This document shows positions 15,021 to 19,317 of a DNA stretch of 19,317 nucleotides, one piece after another. The position numbers and the translations under genes are program-made. The stretch covers positions 1 through 19,317 of the forward strand of contig UQJA01000023.1 of NCBI GenBank assembly GCA_900541285.1. Direction: 5' to 3'. Below the pieces are notes generated by a model. It saw only the letters and a program-made list of their open reading frames with translations, made no database searches and was not told the DNA's origin. Every line of letters begins with the position of its first letter. Position 1 is the stretch's first letter. The DNA comes from an uncultured Collinsella sp. GTDB lineage: Bacteria; Actinomycetota; Coriobacteriia; Coriobacteriales; Coriobacteriaceae.

Positions 15021-15029
15021 AGCTGTCGA

Positions 15030-15728
15030 TTACAGATCGCGTACTCGATAAACCTTGGTGCTGACAGCGCAGTTGATTGCACATAGTGCGAGCGCCAGTA
15101 CTGCAATTCCTGCACACAGACAGCCAAGGACGGCGGGATCGGGATTCGCTCCGGCAATCGACATGAGCCAGTTGCTGATGGGGTTGGAGGAGCTCAGCGT
15201 GGCCATGGCAAGGCATCCGAGCATGGCAAACAGGCCAACGGATAGGCGCAGCGCCTCCATGTGTCCAAATCGAAAGAACAGTGGCTGCGCCAAAAACACC
15301 ATCATGAGGGAGATGAGCATCGATGCTGCCGAGGCGATTGCGATTTCAAAGACCGTCTGTCCTGTCGAGGGAATGCCCGCGCTGTTGAAGAGCGGGATGG
15401 CGACGACACTCAAAAGCGTAGCTGCACATGCCATGACGGCGGAGAAGACAATAACGCTCAGGTAGCGTGCGCAGATGATGTCTTTGCGCGAGAAGGGCAG
15501 CGTTGCCCGGTAGCGCTCCCAACCGTTTTGATTGTCGAAACCGGCCAGTGAGTTCATGACTATGATGGGCGACATGGCGCTGACGGCGCAGGCGCCGGCG
15601 CTCATACCGGAATCACCGTCCGATGCGTTGGCGAGGGTCAACACGACGAATATGAACAGGCCGACACCCGCGATGCTCGGGATGAGCGTGCGAACGATGG
15701 CGAGCTCGGACATAAAGGCGCGTTTCAT
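15030..15728 (-). CDS. ABC-2 type permease
   Basis: A 232-residue membrane protein with about six hydrophobic segments. It resembles the ABC-2 membrane family found with YtrA/GntR-type operons (conserved feature N-x-x-GWERYRATLPFSRKDIICARYL after the second segment). It should pair with the ATPase encoded immediately upstream: its ATG overlaps the ATPase TGA by four bases (ATGA at 15728-15725). Such exporters usually move antimicrobial peptides, lipids or cell-wall-active compounds out of the membrane; the substrate is unknown here. It is the last gene of the GntR-ATPase-permease operon. Confidence 0.85.
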   Translation of the reverse strand: MKRAFMSELAIVRTLIPSIAGVGLFIFVVLTLANASDGDSGMSAGACAVSAMSPIIVMNSLAGFDNQNGWERYRATLPFSRKDIICARYLSVIVFSAVMACAATLLSVVAIPLFNSAGIPSTGQTVFEIAIASAASMLISLMMVFLAQPLFFRFGHMEALRLSVGLFAMLGCLAMATLSSSNPISNWLMSIAGANPDPAVLGCLCAGIAVLALALCAINCAVSTKVYRVRDL

Positions 15729-16606
15729 TTCGAAGCCCCTTTCAGCATGAGGCGAAGATAGTCATCAATGGTTGCCCGATCGCAGGGAATCTCGGGGAAG
15801 GCCTCGAGCGTTTCGCGACGGTTGGGCACGAGCACGTCCACGCTATAGGCGTGGTGGACGGCACGGGCGCCTTCGACGCAAGCCATAAGCTCGGCGGCCT
15901 GTGCTTGGGTGCAGTGGGCGATGCCGGCGCGGTCGGTAATGTCCTCGCGCGGCAGGTCAAAAATAATCGAGCCATTATCGATGCAGATGACGCGATCAGC
16001 GGTGCAATCGAGGTCGGACGTAATGTGGCTCGAGAGTAACACGCTGTGCTGGCCGTCGGCGACAAAGGCAAGCAGCTCATCAAGCAGTTCCTCGCGTGCC
16101 ATGGGATCGAGGCCCGCGGTGGCTTCGTCCAAAACGAGCAGCTTGGCCTCGTGGCTGAGCGCGCAGGCAAGCTGCAGTTTCATGCCCATGCCGCGGGAGA
16201 GGTCCTTGACCTTTGCCTTGGGATCCAAGCCAAATCGGTCGATGAGGCTGGAGAAGGTGTCGTGGCTCCAAGTGGGGTACGCCGGGCTTACGAGTGCCTC
16301 GACTTCGGTCACCTTGAGTGTGGAAGGGAAAGGGCATGTGTCCAGCACGAGGCCGACACGAGTGTGCAAGCAGCGCTGCGCTTCATCGGGCGCGTCGGCG
16401 CCACAGCGTTGACCAAACAGGTGCACCTCGCCGGCATCGAGTTTGATAAGCCCAAGCGCGGCTCGAATCGTCGTTGTTTTGCCGGCACCGTTGGCACCCA
16501 CAAAGCCGACAATCTGGCCGGGCTCCACAGTGAGCGTGACATCACGCAGCGAAAAACGGTCGCTCACACGGCGTGAGATGCCTTTGAGTTCTAGCAAGTT
16601 TTGCAT
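15725..16606 (-). CDS. ABC transporter ATP-binding protein
   Basis: A 293-residue ATPase with Walker A GANGAGKT (37-44), a signature written LSRGM (136-140) in place of LSGGQ, Walker B LLVLDE (156-161) and the H-loop SSHIT with His194. All catalytic elements are present. The C-terminal 85 residues form the extension typical of drug/antimicrobial-export ATPases of the YtrB/BcrA kind. It works with the ABC-2 permease encoded downstream (4-nt overlap). A GntR gene ends 23 bp upstream. The start at 16606 follows AAGAAAGG by eight bases. Confidence 0.9.
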   Translation of the reverse strand: MQNLLELKGISRRVSDRFSLRDVTLTVEPGQIVGFVGANGAGKTTTIRAALGLIKLDAGEVHLFGQRCGADAPDEAQRCLHTRVGLVLDTCPFPSTLKVTEVEALVSPAYPTWSHDTFSSLIDRFGLDPKAKVKDLSRGMGMKLQLACALSHEAKLLVLDEATAGLDPMAREELLDELLAFVADGQHSVLLSSHITSDLDCTADRVICIDNGSIIFDLPREDITDRAGIAHCTQAQAAELMACVEGARAVHHAYSVDVLVPNRRETLEAFPEIPCDRATIDDYLRLMLKGASK

Positions 16607-16629
16607 GGTATAGCCTTTCTTGCAGATGG

Positions 16630-17010
16630 CTACTGCATGGTTTCGGGGGCTACCAGGTCGAGCATCTCGTGCAGTTTGTCGCGCGTGACGCCCAGGGTTT
16701 CGGCTTGGCTCGCCGCTTTCGCCAGCAAATCTTCGATATGGCAGAGCTGACTTTCGCGCAAGAGTTCTTGGTTGCCCTCGGCGACAAAGCAGCCTTTGCC
16801 TTGCACGGTGCAGATAAACCCGAGCTGCTCCAGGTCGGCGTAGGCGCGCTTGGTGGTGATGACGCTCACGCCAAGGTCGCTCGCGAGTGCACGGATGCTG
16901 GGGAGTTTGGCTCCCGCAGCGAACGTCCCCGAAAGGATCTGAGCTTTGACTTGCGAGGATATCTGTTCGTAGATGGGCTTATCGCTCGAATTGGATAGGA
17001 TGATGTCCAC
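16630..17010 (-). CDS. GntR-family (YtrA-type) transcriptional regulator
   Basis: A 126-residue regulator with an N-terminal winged helix-turn-helix (PIYEQISSQVKAQILSG, KLPSIRALASDLGVSVITTKRAY, LGFICTVQGKGCFVA; residues 10-77) and a short C-terminal helical tail. That size and pairing with an ABC exporter define the YtrA subfamily, whose members usually repress their own operon and are relieved by cell-envelope stress or antibiotics. It starts with GTG at 17010, with a good AGGAG five bases before it. It heads the operon with the ATPase and permease. The promoter upstream overlaps an inverted repeat that is the likely operator. Confidence 0.88.
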   Translation of the reverse strand: MDIILSNSSDKPIYEQISSQVKAQILSGTFAAGAKLPSIRALASDLGVSVITTKRAYADLEQLGFICTVQGKGCFVAEGNQELLRESQLCHIEDLLAKAASQAETLGVTRDKLHEMLDLVAPETMQ

Positions 17011-17037
17011 AGCGGCTCCTTAGCTGATGGGCTACAC

Positions 17038-17088
17038 GTGTATATAACCGGTAAGCACAGTATATATACACTATACACAGTTATTCAA
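17038..17088 (-). promoter_or_regulatory. GntR operon promoter overlapping a GTGTATATA / TATATACAC operator candidate
   Basis: Reading leftward, TTGAAT (17088-17083) and TATACT (17064-17059) are 18 bp apart and form the best promoter in the gap. GTGTATATA (17038-17046) and TATATACAC (17063-17071) form a perfect 9-bp inverted repeat with a 16-bp centre. The right half overlaps the -10 and the left half covers the region just past the start site. Additional GTGTATA runs lie within it. This geometry suits repression by the adjacent GntR dimer (inference). Confidence 0.55.
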
Positions 17089-17120
17089 GAGGTAAATAGG
17101 GATTGTCCGCTCGTTCGTTC

Positions 17121-17420
17121 ATCTCAATCTGTAACATCTGGAACCGATTTGGACGGCTACCTGTTACAGATTGAGATTTTGCTGGCGGGCCCCACCTGGT
17201 TGTCTCAATCTGTAACAACTGGAGAAGATTTTGGCTGCTAGATGTTACAGATCGAGACATTGGCCATCCGTCTATCCTTATATCTCAATCTGTAACAGAT
17301 GGACCCGTTTTGAGTGGCTAGATGTTACAGATTGAGATCTTTCTGGGACGCTCACCTGTTTGTCTCAATCATGTAACAGGTAGAGGTTCAAAACCCGTCC
17401 AGATGTTACAGATCGAGACA
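17121..17420. repeat. Array of four hairpin repeats, two copies of a ~160-bp pair
   Basis: Four units of 57-60 bp have arms related to ATCTCAATCTGTAACA and TGTTACAGATTGAGAT: 17121-17177, 17201-17259, 17282-17338 and 17361-17420. Units 1 and 3 have perfect 16-bp arms ending in ATCTC/GAGAT. Units 2 and 4 have TGTCTC/GAGACA ends, one mismatch, and in unit 4 an extra A. Unit 1 to 3 is 161 bp and unit 2 to 4 is 160 bp, and the linkers are similar, so a pair was duplicated. Loops are also related; the loop of unit 4 matches unit 1 in reverse complement. No coding frame crosses the array, and there is no transposase. Confidence 0.9.
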
Positions 17421-17509
17421 AGCTGCTGCGGAGTGCTGCCGCCGACCGGTATCCAAGCCCCAACTGATGAATTTGTCCTGATAGGTGCTCTGTTGCAGCA
17501 TTTCGCGGC

Positions 17510-17515
17510 TACAAT
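17510..17515 (+). promoter_or_regulatory. prfC: -10 element TACAAT of prfC
   Basis: GGCTACAATAGTG lies 47 bp before the ATG at 17563 and matches the TACAAT elements before trmO and the ClC gene. No good -35 lies at the right distance. The style of this promoter and of the ribosome binding site (AAGAAAGGA) matches the rest of the window, unlike the later part of the gene. Confidence 0.4.
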
Positions 17516-17562
17516 AGTGCGGTTACAACGACGTAATGCACTCAATGCAAGAAAGGATCCGC

Positions 17563-19149
<1,587 letters not shown>

Positions 19150-19169
19150 GGTGAGAGGATGTGTGTTTT

Positions 19170-19203
19170 AAAACCGTCCGGATTCGTTTCGGACGGTTTT
19201 TTA
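19170..19203 (+). terminator. Rho-independent terminator of prfC
   Basis: AAAACCGTCCG (19170-19180) pairs with CGGACGGTTTT (19190-19200) around a 9-nt loop and runs into a T-rich tract, 20 bp after the stop codon. A textbook intrinsic terminator. The 114 bp beyond it to the window edge are AT-richer than the rest of the window and hold no gene. Confidence 0.85.
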
Positions 19204-19317
19204 TCGTCGTAAAACATAAGAAAAACATACTTTTTGCGTTGAATACCTGAAAAGAAGTTTGTCGGCGAGGTAAAATCGACCGTTTTCGTTAAGCCGAGCG
19301 CAGAGCCGAACTTGTTC

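Noticed and set aside
14840..15022. 60-residue plus-strand reading frame from the right arm of the inverted repeat
   Set aside because: No ribosome binding site is evident, and its end runs through a hairpin and T-run. The similarity to the other arm is at DNA level with mostly non-synonymous changes.
17121..17420. CRISPR array
   Set aside because: The repeats occur as inverted pairs with related loops; there are no uniform unique spacers and no cas genes.

Overview
The window looks like chromosomal DNA of a gut actinobacterium of the Coriobacteriia, most likely Collinsella or a close relative. This is inferred from composition and style, not from a database search: high GC, strong AAGAAAGGA-type ribosome binding sites, occasional GTG starts, a recurrent TACAAT/GACAAT -10-like hexamer, and gene content typical of anaerobes (an EFR1-type flavodoxin/ferredoxin fusion, a PNPOx-like flavoprotein, a LOG protein, SBP-containing sensor kinases). 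Bases from about 17.9 kb to the right edge look different. The second part of prfC and its downstream region resemble Bacteroidota, so the right end is either a recombinant locus or an assembly chimera.

Layout. Bases 1-335 hold no gene but carry a 54-bp direct repeat, a minus-strand terminator hairpin, an 18-bp inverted repeat and a second minus-strand terminator. Bases 336-1460 (minus) are a probable two-gene operon: an XRE / zinc-ribbon / TipAS regulator followed by a glutaredoxin. Divergent from it is trmO (apparently leaderless), followed by a MalY/PatB-type C-S lyase. Bases 3811-6869 (plus) encode an SBP family 3 lipoprotein translationally coupled to a hybrid histidine kinase. Converging on them (7460-10264, minus) is a single-chain BvgS/EvgS-like hybrid kinase with two SBP domains, followed by a small PNPOx-like flavoprotein. 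Both kinases end in a receiver domain, and no Hpt protein or output regulator lies in the window.

Bases 10462-13697 (plus) carry a 2-TM potassium channel, a LOG-family protein, a ClC-type anion channel/transporter and the EFR1 protein. On the minus strand follow an EamA/DMT transporter and a GntR (YtrA-type) / ABC ATPase / ABC-2 permease operon, whose promoter overlaps an inverted repeat that is a good operator candidate. Between those two minus-strand units (14580-15029) lies a gene-free stretch with a 63-bp inverted repeat.

Bases 17121-17420 contain four hairpin-forming repeats arranged as two copies of a ~160-bp pair, directly upstream of prfC. The most notable signals are the mosaic prfC, this hairpin array, the paired two-piece and one-piece SBP-linked kinases, and the inverted repeat at 14.7-14.9 kb. 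No phage genes, transposase, CRISPR array, rRNA or tRNA was recognised.
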